This document shows positions 45,826 to 53,224 of a DNA stretch of 53,224 nucleotides, piece after piece. The number at the start of each line of letters is the position of its first letter. Position 1 is the first letter of the stretch. This DNA is from a virus. Position numbers and translations under genes: made by a program. The notes below the pieces were generated by a model. The model saw nothing but the letters and a program-made list of their open reading frames with translations. It made no database searches and was not told the DNA's origin. The DNA is taken from positions 1-53,224 of the IMG/VR virus record IMGVR_UViG_3300009180_005974. One strand, given 5' to 3'.

Positions 45826-47142
45826 ATGTTGAACCAGAGAAAGCTTCTAGTAATCGACACTAGTGTGATGCTGTACGATCCGAATTCGCTAAAGTTCTTC
45901 CACGGGAACGATGTTATCATTCCCCTGATCGTTCTGGAAGAGCTCGACCGCTTCAAGGAGAAGAAGGAGCAGATTGGATCTGCCGCGAGAGAGGTCAATA
46001 GATTCCTCGACTCGCTCCGTAAGATTGGCAGCTTGCATGACGGAGTCCAGGTTCCAAACACCGACATTGTGATCAGAGTCGAGCGGGTTCCTGTCGAGGA
46101 AGATGCCACGCCAGTCGAGTTTCCTATCGAGAAGGGCGACAACAAGATCGTCGCTGTCGCACTGGCCATCAAGTCGCAGAATCCTGACCGAGAAGTCAGA
46201 GTCATCTCCAAGGACATAAATCTCAGAGTCAAGTGCGATGCCCTCGGTGTCCGCGCCGAGGACTACTACACGGACATCCCCAAGGCTTATCGAGACGGAT
46301 CAGAGGCATACACTGGTCAGTGCTCAATCGACGTGACCACAAGAGATGTGGATGACTTCTACCGAGACGGAGAGGTCGAGCTCATTGATCCAGAGGTGGT
46401 GCTCTATGAGAACCAGCTGGTCCATGCGACTAGCGACATTGATCCGCAGAAGGGATTCATCGGCATCTACAACAAGGGAAAGGTAGTGAAGCCGAAGATG
46501 TTCATGGAGCAGTCGATCGGCGTGAAGCCGAGAAGCAAGGAGCAGACCGCGGCGCTCCACCTGCTCACCAACAAGGACATTCCACTGGTAAGCCTCACGG
46601 GGCTAGCCGGCTCTGGAAAGACTTTCTTGGCTCTTGTTGCCGGCATGTCAGGTCTCAACGCCAAGGTGTACGACAGGATTGTGATCACGAGGTCCATCGA
46701 ACCTGTCGGTCGCGACCTCGGATTCCTACCCGGCACTATCGACGACAAGATGGCACCGTGGCTGATGCCCATCATTGACAACTTCAGGAGCGCATTCCAT
46801 GACCCGTCCTACTTTGAGATGATGCGCCAGAAGGGAAACATCGAAATCTCGCCGGTAAGCTACATCAGAGGAAGAAGCTTCAACAATTGTTATGTGATTG
46901 TCGATGAGTCTCAGAATCTGAGCATCCATGAGATCAAGACAATTGTGACTCGATGTGGCGCAGGGACAAAGATTGTCCTGCTTGGTGACACTGACCAGGT
47001 TGACACTCCGTACCTCGACCGCCACTCAAACGGCCTCGCAATTGCAATCGAGAAGCTGAAGGGCAACGAGCTGTTTGGACACATAAAGCTTGACCGTGGC
47101 GAACGTTCTCCTCTTGCAACTTTGGCAAGCAGAGAACTATAA
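45826..47142 (+). CDS. phoH: PIN-PhoH ATPase (PhoH2 type)
   Basis: A 438-residue protein with AAGGGAG before ATG 45826. The N-terminal PIN domain has LVIDTSVMLYDPNSLKFF with Asp11 and Glu residues at LEELDRF, typical for a metal-dependent RNase. The C-terminal PhoH domain has Walker A LTGLAGSGKTFLA (about 257-269), FLPGTIDDKMAPWLMPI, VDESQNLSIHEIKTI and LLGDTDQVDTP. PIN-PhoH proteins are reported as sequence-specific RNA helicase/RNases; PhoH genes are widespread in marine phages. It is unusual in sitting between fibre genes. Confidence 0.9.
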   Translation: MLNQRKLLVIDTSVMLYDPNSLKFFHGNDVIIPLIVLEELDRFKEKKEQIGSAAREVNRFLDSLRKIGSLHDGVQVPNTDIVIRVERVPVEEDATPVEFPIEKGDNKIVAVALAIKSQNPDREVRVISKDINLRVKCDALGVRAEDYYTDIPKAYRDGSEAYTGQCSIDVTTRDVDDFYRDGEVELIDPEVVLYENQLVHATSDIDPQKGFIGIYNKGKVVKPKMFMEQSIGVKPRSKEQTAALHLLTNKDIPLVSLTGLAGSGKTFLALVAGMSGLNAKVYDRIVITRSIEPVGRDLGFLPGTIDDKMAPWLMPIIDNFRSAFHDPSYFEMMRQKGNIEISPVSYIRGRSFNNCYVIVDESQNLSIHEIKTIVTRCGAGTKIVLLGDTDQVDTPYLDRHSNGLAIAIEKLKGNELFGHIKLDRGERSPLATLASREL

Positions 47143-47143
47143 T
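47114..47143 (+). promoter_or_regulatory. Possible sigma70-like promoter within the end of phoH
   Basis: TTGCAA (47114-47119) and a perfect TATAAT (47138-47143) with an 18-bp spacer; the -10 box overlaps the phoH stop. It is followed by CCTATTTA (47154-47161), a weak form of the GATANTTA motif, and the next gene. Confidence 0.4.
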
Positions 47144-47175
47144 CCCAAAGACGCCTATTTACGTCAGAGGGTTCC

Positions 47176-47490
47176 ATGGGAAGAGTCGTTCTCAAGTCTA
47201 GAGACCTAAACAGATATAGAAAGACCTACCCAGGCGTCAGGTGGGCTGCTCGTAACGTGTACACGACCGAGGAGCCATTTGCCCTAGAGAGTGCCACGCT
47301 GAACTTCAACGGCGGCTCGACAGTAACTTATCTCTTTGAGAATGAGTATACGTCAGTCCCAAATGTCGTGGCCACATCTCTAGATGAATCTTTTAGCGTA
47401 TTTGTTCTATCAATCTCCACGACTCAGGTGCAGATTGGGGCAAGCATACCAAACAATAGCGCAGCCTCAGTCGTGGTGGTGAATACATGA
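47176..47490 (+). CDS. Small structural-type beta protein
   Basis: A 104-residue protein. After a basic N-terminus (MGRVVLKSRDLNRYRKTYPG) the chain is beta-rich (ATLNFNGGSTVTYLFENEYT, VVATSLDESFSVFVLSIST). The pattern, a strand repeat with TxVQIGASIPNNSAASVVVV, is that of small fibre or receptor-binding accessory domains. The paralogous-looking protein at 47487 follows with a 4-bp overlap. Confidence 0.6.
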   Translation: MGRVVLKSRDLNRYRKTYPGVRWAARNVYTTEEPFALESATLNFNGGSTVTYLFENEYTSVPNVVATSLDESFSVFVLSISTTQVQIGASIPNNSAASVVVVNT

Positions 47491-47729
47491 GCTGGTTCGG
47501 AGTACACAACGTCCAAATCCAGTTTGGGAAGACATCTGTGACCACGGGTGGCATTGCGCCGCTCTTGGTCACCAATACTGAGCTTGAGACGTCAACTACT
47601 GCGATAGTGGCAACCCCAGATGAGAACACAAACATCTCGATCCACACGGTCGACGAAGAGGTGTACCTCATAAACGCCACACAAGATGAGGTCTCTGCCG
47701 TGAACTACTTGATTGTGAGCTCTAGATAA
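47487..47729 (+). CDS. Small structural-type beta protein
   Basis: An 80-residue protein (MSWFGVHNVQIQFGKTSVTT, GIAPLLVTNTELETSTTAIV, TQDEVSAVNYLIVSSR). It shares the beta plan and end (a strand with N-Y-L-I-V-S-S) with the protein before it, so the two may form a jelly-roll-like pair. Its stop shares a base with the next start. Confidence 0.6.
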   Translation: MSWFGVHNVQIQFGKTSVTTGGIAPLLVTNTELETSTTAIVATPDENTNISIHTVDEEVYLINATQDEVSAVNYLIVSSR

Positions 47730-49459
47730 TGGCACAGAAACCATCAGACTTCAAAGCATCTGGCATAAGAGCCGAGAGGATCATAGCATCTGGTAGCTCT
47801 GCGAATCCGAGGCTTTTGCTGATCGGCAGTGGAGCCTCTGGAAACGAAGGTGTCAACGTCGATACCAGCAATCTAGTGCTTGCCGGCACTGGATCAGACA
47901 CATGGCTGTTTATATCTGGATCAGCTGGTGGCAACGACAGAGTCACCTTCGGTGGTGACGTATACATCTCTGGATCTCTATTCGGAGTCTCGTCAACTAC
48001 GCCAGGTCTTCCGACAAATAGCATTCAGTACAATAACGCAGGCTCCTTTGCTGGAAGCAGCAACCTAACTTTCTCCAGCAACAACCTGACCCTAACCGGT
48101 TCATCGTACATAAAGGGTGCGATGATCCTGTCGGGATCAGCTGGAGTAACCGGATCTCTCACGGTCAAAGACGATAATGTTGATAGGCCGCAACTAGTCC
48201 TGAGCTCAAGCGCAGGTAGAGTAGACCACTCTTACTACTCAGATGGGAACTACTATGTCACAAACTCAAAGTCTGGTGGCGAGCTTTGGCTGAGTGTTAC
48301 TGCGCCAAATGGTATCGGCGCCAACGTCATCAGAATCTATCCAAGAAATAATGGCCAAAGCGTAACGCTAATCAGCTCAGGGACGCTTCCCAGCTCAGTT
48401 GCTGCAAATCCAACTGTGTCTCAAGACACAAACTTCTATGTCGAAGGAATTCCAGGCACGAGGAGCAGCACTACCAGAGGAACATCAGTCTTTGGTGGCG
48501 ACCTTGTCATATCAGGAACAATAGCTGCAGTTCGAGGAATATCGGGATCTCTAACTAAGCTCTCAGATGGATCTTCTTATCTCATAGCTGGTTCCAACAT
48601 CACAATCACCACGGGCTCCAGCGGTGCAATCACTATCTCTGCAGCTGGTGGCGGAAGTGGAACTTCATTCTTCACAGATCCATCAGCGGGAAAGCTAAAC
48701 TCCACTGGATCCCTTGCACTGGCAGGAGCGCTGGGCGCCAGCTACACCACGGCAAATGTCGGTTCAGAGGTCTTCTTCTTTGTCTCCGGTTCAAAGGGAA
48801 CACTTTCTGCAAAGCCATCTTCTGGCATGTCGGTGTTTGGTGGTGATACTCTAGTCTCAGGTACGCTGTACATTGACGGCGCAACAGGCTACTCAATCTT
48901 CAACATGAGCTCTGGCGGAGAGCTCAGCATCAGGAACAGGACCTTGGGTGGGACATTCCTCGCCTCAGTGAACACCTCTATCGGAAACACCGTAAACTAT
49001 CTGGAGGTCAGGCCTAACGGCGCCGCCACCGGATCAGTGATGTCGATATTCTCTGGATTGTATGCTGGTCCTGCCAACCCCTTCTCATCGAACGACACGA
49101 CTTTCTTTGTATCAGGCAAGAGGGGAGCAAAGGGAGGAATCACCCGCGGTGCTTCCGTGTTTGGTGGTGACGCAGTAGTCTCAGGCTCAGCTCATCTCGG
49201 CACCGATTCCACTGACACGCTCGTGGTCAACTCTCTTCTGGCTTCCGACATCATACCAGATGGAAATAGGACCAGGAATCTCGGCTCAGACACCGCAAGA
49301 TTTGCAAACATATTTACTGGAGACCTCCACCTAAGAAACGAGCGTGGAGACTACACCCTCATCGAGGAAGAGGACTGCCTCACGGTGAGGTTCAACAAGA
49401 ATGGAAAGAGGTACAGGTTTGTTCTGGAGCGCGCTCCAGAATTTGATGAAATCAAGTGA
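47729..49459 (+). CDS. Tail-fibre-type protein with conserved C-terminal cap
   Basis: A 576-residue protein of the same Gly/Ser/Thr style (VFGGDLVISGTIAAVRGISG, SGTLYIDGATGYSIFNMSSG). Repeated FFVSGSKG and SVFGGDxxVSG units recur three to four times. The last 55 residues (IFTGDLHLRNERGDYTLIEE and GKRYRFVLE) are shared with the next fibre and make a compact cap, a motif I recall at fibre ends in large marine phages. Confidence 0.8.
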   Translation: MAQKPSDFKASGIRAERIIASGSSANPRLLLIGSGASGNEGVNVDTSNLVLAGTGSDTWLFISGSAGGNDRVTFGGDVYISGSLFGVSSTTPGLPTNSIQYNNAGSFAGSSNLTFSSNNLTLTGSSYIKGAMILSGSAGVTGSLTVKDDNVDRPQLVLSSSAGRVDHSYYSDGNYYVTNSKSGGELWLSVTAPNGIGANVIRIYPRNNGQSVTLISSGTLPSSVAANPTVSQDTNFYVEGIPGTRSSTTRGTSVFGGDLVISGTIAAVRGISGSLTKLSDGSSYLIAGSNITITTGSSGAITISAAGGGSGTSFFTDPSAGKLNSTGSLALAGALGASYTTANVGSEVFFFVSGSKGTLSAKPSSGMSVFGGDTLVSGTLYIDGATGYSIFNMSSGGELSIRNRTLGGTFLASVNTSIGNTVNYLEVRPNGAATGSVMSIFSGLYAGPANPFSSNDTTFFVSGKRGAKGGITRGASVFGGDAVVSGSAHLGTDSTDTLVVNSLLASDIIPDGNRTRNLGSDTARFANIFTGDLHLRNERGDYTLIEEEDCLTVRFNKNGKRYRFVLERAPEFDEIK

Positions 49460-49496
49460 TTGAGTCGTCTAGAAAGTTAAATGTCGTCTAGTACGT

Positions 49497-49504
49497 AATA
49501 GTTA
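49497..49504 (+). promoter_or_regulatory. Candidate late-type promoter motif AATAGTTA
   Basis: AATAGTTA, one base off GATAGTTA, lies 24 bp before the next fibre ATG, in a 69-bp AT-rich gap. Two copies of gtcgtcta occur just upstream. Confidence 0.4.
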
Positions 49505-49528
49505 GAAACAGCTAGCAGAGGTAATCCC

Positions 49529-52138
49529 ATGGCTTTAGTCGGCAACATATCAGGTTCATCGAGCGCCAACTCACTGATTGGCGTCACCGGTTCAGTAATC
49601 TTCTCAAACAATCCAGCTGGATCTTTCCCATCAAGCCTACCTGGAGCTGATGTTCAGTTCTTTGTCTCTGGCTCAGTTGGCGGTAAGGGCGGTGCTACAC
49701 GTAACGTTGCCGTATTTGGCGGCGACATGGTGGTCTCAGGCGCCCTCACGGTCGGCTCAGGCTCGATCGTGGTCACGTCAAATGACATTCGAATTGGAAG
49801 CACAGGTCACGTACAGTTCGGAACTGCGGCAAACAGGGTCTCTCTCGTTGGATCAGACCTCAAGTTCTTCGACGGCAACAACACCTCTGGTAAGACGCTT
49901 TCAGAGCTAGCTTCAGGTGGTGGTGGCGGCGACGCAATTTTCACTGCCGCAAACGCTTCAGAGGCATACACCACAAGCTCCATTGCAATTGGAACTGCGG
50001 CCACCGCAGATGCCAATGGCGCCGATGTATTCTTCTTCGTCTCAGGCAGCAACGCCGGTGGTGCAAACAACAAGGTATCTCTATTCGGTGGTCCTGTCAT
50101 TGCCTCTGGCTCCTTTGTACGCATCGTAGCAACAGATGGTTCTACTGCGGTAGACCTCACAAGAGGCGGCGCAATCAGCGGTTCCAGCAACCTCCAGGCT
50201 GGTGGAAATCTCACTATTGCAGGAACTTCGAATCTGGTTGGCGACGTTACACTGAGCGGTGACATCACTGTCGGTGGTAATGACATTAAGATGAACGGTG
50301 GAACCACCGCCATCACGTTCTCTGGAACAGGAGACGTTGCAGTAACTGGTGATCTCACGGTCACAGGAAACGACATAAAGTCCTCCGGTGGAACAACTGC
50401 AATCACTCTTGCCGGCACAAAGGTCACGACGGCTGGAGACCTCCAGGTCAACAGCAACTACATCTCAGGTTCAGCAGGCCTAAACCTCACGCTTGGAGCA
50501 AGCGGTGATGTCACAGTCGCAGGCGACCTCACGGTCACAGGCAACGACATCAAGTCCAGCACTGGCGCCACTGCAATCACGCTCTCGGGTGGCAACGTTA
50601 TCATCCCTGGTGACCTCACAATCCAGGGAACCACGCTAACGGTCGACGCGACCACGATTGAGATGGAAGATCCAGTCATCGGGCTCGGATTCACCAGCGG
50701 CTCGACGGCGGTGTCGGTCGGAGACAGAGGATTCATCGGTGGACTCAACGGAGTCAACAACGCGGCATTCATCTGGGATCAATCTGAGGGTGGGTTTGCG
50801 GCGATCAGGACCACTTCAGGCACTGCAACTGGTTCACCAATCACCGTAACTGACTACTCTAACCTGAGGGCTGGAAAGTTCGAGCTTGGCGGTGGAATCA
50901 ACGTATTCCTATCATCTTCTGACGGCCAGTCAGTAAATCTAGCGGTGGCCACCTCTGCAACGGCTTCATTCTCGCAGAACGGTACGACCAGGATCCAGTT
51001 CGGAGACATCGCCGGTACAGGAGAGGGCGAGATCAAGGGCATGAACGGCACAAGCCTTGGAAGCCTCTGGCTCTCAGGCACCAGCGTCAACATTGGACAT
51101 GGAAGCGGCGGCAACCAGGCCTTGAAGATGTACAGCGGTGGCATCGAGGTCGGAAGATTCACCGGCGCTGCAAACACGAGCCTCACCCTAACCGCGCAGA
51201 GTCCAGGCGCAGGTGGAGTTGGAACCGCAAGGCAGCTGGTCCTGACTGGATCATCCCTCGTGCTTGGTGCCAACACTCAGGGCATCGAGTACAGGTTTGT
51301 CGGTACTAACCGCGGTTCGATGACGTATGGAGCAAACACTCTGACGCTAGGAACTGAGAGCGGAGTTCTTCTCTCGCTCAGCGGCGCAAATGGCATTCGC
51401 TCGATACACGGAACCAATGGTTACACATTCAGGAAGGAAGGCGCTGATGGAGACCACCTTACGATCTTGTCAGATGGCCCTGGAGACTCACTGTTCAGCG
51501 CGCTGCAGGACATCATCCTGAAGCCTGCTGGCGACGAGGTCCTATACAAGAACAGCTCCAACACAACGTTCCTCACGGTCCAGAACTCGAGCAACAATGC
51601 CAATATACTCGGTGGCACTAGCGCCAACGTCACTCTTGGTTCAGGAACTGGTGCAACCACTCTTACTCTCAGCGGCAGCACAGTTGTAGCAAACGCTGGT
51701 TCAGGTGGATTCGTCTTCCAGAAAGATGGAGGATCTCCAGAGCTTCACATCAATGCAGCCGGTACAACGACAACACTGTCTGGATCAGCAAGCCAGAGCG
51801 TTACTCTGGCCTCTGGACTTGGAACAACGACTCTTATAATGAGTGGAAGTGCGGTTGAGCTCAATGCCAGTGTTCTTTCTGGCGTCACCTTCAAGAAGGA
51901 TGGAGCGGCCTTTGCGGTGGCCGGTCAGACGGTGGATGGAATCACTGGACTCTTCCCGAGCTCAGACTCAGGAGCGAGCCTCGGTTCGCCGCAGAGGCGA
52001 TGGGCCAACGTCTACACCGGAGACTTGCACCTCCGCAACGATCGCGGCAACTGGACCATCATCGAGGAAGAGGAATACCTCTCGATCACGAACAACATCA
52101 GCGGCAAGCGCTACAAGTTCGTACTCCAGGAACTGTGA
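49529..52138 (+). CDS. Long tail-fibre-type protein with conserved C-terminal cap
   Basis: An 869-residue protein. Repeats of about 40 residues centred on GDLTVTGNDIKSSGGTTAIT occur at least four times near 250-370, followed by PGDLTIQGTTLTVDATTIEM, a conserved fibre module. Several GSG and KMYSGG segments follow. The C-terminus VYTGDLHLRNDRGNWTIIEE and GKRYKFVLQEL is the same cap as in the preceding fibre. A terminator-like hairpin lies directly after. Probably a trimeric fibre that contacts the host surface. Confidence 0.82.
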   Translation: MALVGNISGSSSANSLIGVTGSVIFSNNPAGSFPSSLPGADVQFFVSGSVGGKGGATRNVAVFGGDMVVSGALTVGSGSIVVTSNDIRIGSTGHVQFGTAANRVSLVGSDLKFFDGNNTSGKTLSELASGGGGGDAIFTAANASEAYTTSSIAIGTAATADANGADVFFFVSGSNAGGANNKVSLFGGPVIASGSFVRIVATDGSTAVDLTRGGAISGSSNLQAGGNLTIAGTSNLVGDVTLSGDITVGGNDIKMNGGTTAITFSGTGDVAVTGDLTVTGNDIKSSGGTTAITLAGTKVTTAGDLQVNSNYISGSAGLNLTLGASGDVTVAGDLTVTGNDIKSSTGATAITLSGGNVIIPGDLTIQGTTLTVDATTIEMEDPVIGLGFTSGSTAVSVGDRGFIGGLNGVNNAAFIWDQSEGGFAAIRTTSGTATGSPITVTDYSNLRAGKFELGGGINVFLSSSDGQSVNLAVATSATASFSQNGTTRIQFGDIAGTGEGEIKGMNGTSLGSLWLSGTSVNIGHGSGGNQALKMYSGGIEVGRFTGAANTSLTLTAQSPGAGGVGTARQLVLTGSSLVLGANTQGIEYRFVGTNRGSMTYGANTLTLGTESGVLLSLSGANGIRSIHGTNGYTFRKEGADGDHLTILSDGPGDSLFSALQDIILKPAGDEVLYKNSSNTTFLTVQNSSNNANILGGTSANVTLGSGTGATTLTLSGSTVVANAGSGGFVFQKDGGSPELHINAAGTTTTLSGSASQSVTLASGLGTTTLIMSGSAVELNASVLSGVTFKKDGAAFAVAGQTVDGITGLFPSSDSGASLGSPQRRWANVYTGDLHLRNDRGNWTIIEEEEYLSITNNISGKRYKFVLQEL

Positions 52139-52170
52139 TAATCTAGTCAAGAGCTAGCTCCCAGTGGAGC

Positions 52171-52202
52171 ATATCGCCTCCACTTCCGGGTGGAGGCGAT
52201 AT
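52171..52202 (+). terminator. Strong terminator-like hairpin
   Basis: ATATCGCCTCCAC (52171-52183) and GTGGAGGCGATAT (52190-52202) form a perfect 13-bp stem with a 6-nt loop. The T-run is short (TTTACA). Confidence 0.8.
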
Positions 52203-52205
52203 TTA
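52198..52205 (+). promoter_or_regulatory. GATATTTA motif overlapping the terminator
   Basis: GATATTTA starts inside the right arm of the hairpin and lies 16 bp before the ATG of the next fibre. Terminator and promoter would thus share bases, as also suggested at 926-946. Confidence 0.45.
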
Positions 52206-52221
52206 CATCTGAGGTAAGCAC

Positions 52222-53224
52222 ATGGCGCTAATAGGAACAATCTCTGGAAGTGTGAGCTCTGGCGCACTGACTTCCACCACTGCAGTATCAGGAACGCTAA
52301 TCATAGCGGATGCAGCACCATCTAGCTTTCCAACGCTGGCTTCAGGTGTGAAGCTCTTTGTCTCAGGCAACAAGACACAGCTCGGTGCCGACACCCCCAA
52401 TGCGATCTTCGGAGGTGACACCTTCGTCTCCGGAGCTTTCGGAACTGACAGCTACTTCCAGATGAAGCCGGTCAACACCCTCCGGATTCCCACCAACACC
52501 ACCGCGAGCTACATCTACACCTCAGGAAGTACGAACGACCTCTACTTCACCCAGTACTCGGGTCCCTACACGAACACCACCCGTCTCCGCTGGTTGGAAG
52601 GTATGCTCACCACGGGTCTCCTTCACGGCGGTGTCCTTTCAACTGCTACTGGTTCCACAACATTCTCGATCACATCCGGTTCGGGCATCATACTCTCCTA
52701 CAATGCCACGTTGACTACCGATCCCTACCCGACTATCAATTTCGTCCAGTGGCCTGCCTACGTTAGCCAATCTCTTACTTACGTTACTTCCTCCCTCACT
52801 ACCTACATCGGAATCAATTCAACGGGTGGAATAATCCAGCAGACCTCACCCTTCACACTTACCACCGACTCTGACTACATTACAATCGGTAGGGTTCTGC
52901 ATCAATCTGGTTCTGTAACAAATGGTGTTTCTACACAACCCATTGTATCTTACGGAAACAATCATTGGCAAGACGACTTCATGCGCGCATTTGGTCCTCT
53001 CAAAGTTTCTGGTCACATACTAGCAGCCAGCGGTTCCACGCTCGGAATCACAAAGACCGCTGGTGATTCCTATGTTATTGGAAAAAACTATACCACAGAC
53101 CCAAATAATCCCAACAACATCTCATCTGCAACCGATACTGCCGTCACGGTTTCTAAGATTTACAGGGCTTATGTATCTGGTTCCACACTCAGATTAGATA
53201 CGGGTGTAAACAACGCAGGTTACA
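52222..53224 (+). CDS. Tail-fibre-type protein (3' end outside the window)
   Basis: At least 334 residues from ATG 52222 with CTGAGG upstream, open to the window end. The start, MALIGTISGSVSSGALTSTT, is like that of the previous fibre (MALVGNISGSSSANSLIGVT), so the N-terminal attachment part is shared. After about residue 100 the sequence changes to a different domain (TFSITSGSGIILSYNATLTT, YVTSSLTTYIGINSTGGI, YGNNHWQDDFMRAFGPLKVS). Codons in that part end more often in T or A than in the neighbours, suggesting a swapped receptor-binding section. Confidence 0.75.
   Translation, partial: MALIGTISGSVSSGALTSTTAVSGTLIIADAAPSSFPTLASGVKLFVSGNKTQLGADTPNAIFGGDTFVSGAFGTDSYFQMKPVNTLRIPTNTTASYIYTSGSTNDLYFTQYSGPYTNTTRLRWLEGMLTTGLLHGGVLSTATGSTTFSITSGSGIILSYNATLTTDPYPTINFVQWPAYVSQSLTYVTSSLTTYIGINSTGGIIQQTSPFTLTTDSDYITIGRVLHQSGSVTNGVSTQPIVSYGNNHWQDDFMRAFGPLKVSGHILAASGSTLGITKTAGDSYVIGKNYTTDPNNPNNISSATDTAVTVSKIYRAYVSGSTLRLDTGVNNAGY

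Noticed and set aside
43710-52138. CRISPR-like or tandem DNA repeats
   Set aside because: Repeat units are long, imperfect, in frame and coding for fibre modules; there is no repeat-spacer pattern.

Overview
The window looks like part of a large tailed-phage (caudovirus) genome with T4-type virion logic. Evidence: tightly packed genes with ATGA/GTGA/TAATG overlaps, long runs of 50-100 residue unknown proteins, tandem paralogous tail-fibre genes, many small proteins with a shared N-terminal leader ending in a T4-prohead-protease-like (L/I)xE site, and phage-typical accessory enzymes (HAD, Nudix, YkuK/DUF458, PIN-PhoH, DinG/XPD helicase, minimal sigma-region-4 protein). No terminase, capsid, portal or polymerase gene lies in the window, so the phage call rests on gene style and accessory content. 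Several secreted proteins (thrombospondin-3 repeats with an internal MYXO-CTERM-like segment and an OmpA domain, a lipoprotein with DTGD linkers, a small protein resembling gliding-motility CglF, a Flp-type pilin) have the style of Myxococcota or related delta-proteobacteria, so the host is probably a member of that group; this is inference.

Layout. 1-4693: a partial, possibly frameshifted gene, a HAD hydrolase, then five consecutive leader-bearing candidate capsid-internal proteins including an R-S-E ADP-ribosyltransferase. 4698-9076: a consensus sigma70-like promoter, small unknown genes, the pilin-like gene and a 642-residue HAD-containing leader protein. 9085-14777: envelope block with the CglF-like protein, the 1260-residue surface/OmpA fusion, and three minus-strand membrane or coiled-coil proteins. 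14838-18861: a QueF-fold protein without the catalytic Cys, S-adenosylmethionine synthetase and S-adenosylhomocysteine hydrolase. 18919-25328: an operon of small proteins, including a family starting with a KPGDLV-like motif, plus an AAA+ ATPase and a metallophosphoesterase. 25390-29066: a Myxococcota-style lipoprotein, convergent with an 841-residue minus-strand virion-type protein. 29189-32619: more leader proteins, a SET-domain methyltransferase and an Hsp20. 32664-35530: DinG/XPD helicase, nucleotidyltransferase, cupin and Nudix. 35542-39971: a complete YeaH-SpoVR-PrkA module closed by a strong terminator. 40065-43614: a degenerate Hsp60-like protein, YkuK-like protein, small proteins, an Hc1-like protein and a minus-strand sigma-region-4 protein. 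43710-end: tail-fibre block interrupted by PIN-PhoH.

How the parts may work together (inference). Leader proteins, including the ADP-ribosyltransferase, would be packaged in the head, trimmed and injected. MetK/AhcY would make and recycle SAM for methyl transfer, for example by the SET protein. The PrkA-YeaH-SpoVR set would rewire host starvation physiology. The secreted proteins would remodel the host surface. Candidate regulatory sequence falls into sigma70-like TTGAAA-16-TATAAT promoters before non-structural genes and a GATANTTA-like motif before virion-type genes.
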